Positions 6,254 to 6,258 of a stretch of DNA of 6,258 bases are shown here, in pieces. Within the stretch, counting starts at the first letter, position 1. Every line of letters starts with the position of its first letter. The notes beneath the pieces are model-generated. The model saw nothing but the letters and a program-made list of their open reading frames with translations. It did no database searches and was not told where the DNA came from. This DNA comes from an uncultured Bacilli bacterium (GTDB lineage Bacteria; Bacillota_I; Bacilli_A; RF39; UBA660): assembly GCA_944372315.1 (NCBI GenBank), contig CALVYX010000077.1, positions 1 to 6,258 of the forward strand, written 5' to 3'. The position numbers were made by a program, and so were the translations under genes.

Positions 6254-6258
6254 TTTTA

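Overview
The window is AT-rich, densely packed bacterial DNA. Short intergenic gaps, AGGAG/AGGTGA ribosome binding sites, TTGACA/TATAAT-type promoters and U-tract hairpin terminators all point to a low-GC Firmicute/Bacilli-type organism. Tryptophan is TGG throughout, and one gene ends in TGA directly at a terminator, so the standard bacterial code applies rather than the Mycoplasma code. I cannot assign a genus.

Layout, left to right. (1) The 3' part of a thioredoxin-like lipoprotein gene (+), cut by the window edge. (2) A convergent GT81/GpgS-like glycosyltransferase gene (-), separated from the first by two back-to-back terminators that reach into both coding ends. (3) A 133-bp divergent promoter region. 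(4) A GT4 glycosyltransferase gene (+). (5) One bidirectional terminator hairpin shared with a convergent two-gene operon (-), which is transcribed as pentapeptide-repeat protein then diacylglycerol-kinase-family lipid kinase. (6) A second divergent promoter region, then monocistronic pyrG (+, CTP synthase) with a leader hairpin overlapping its Shine-Dalgarno sequence. (7) Another pair of convergent terminators, then an unrecognised 142-residue protein gene (-) that starts at TTG. (8) A 216-bp right-hand stretch with no convincing gene. It holds a strong leftward terminator, a 20-bp direct repeat, promoter-like elements on both strands, and at the very edge a Shine-Dalgarno sequence for a rightward gene beyond the window.

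The genes are mostly single transcription units in alternating orientation, and only the pentapeptide/lipid kinase pair is a clear operon. CTP synthase supplies CTP for nucleic acids and CDP-lipid synthesis. The lipid kinase would recycle diacylglycerol to phosphatidic acid, and the two glycosyltransferases may act on envelope or solute glycosides. No single pathway is demonstrated by the gene order.

Most worth a second look: the non-coding right end (possible small RNA, or operator repeats); the loss of the GpgS metal-binding His; two exact 20-residue cysteine ladders in the pentapeptide protein; terminators that double as the coding 3' ends; and the leader hairpin of pyrG. I see no clearly new multi-gene system here.
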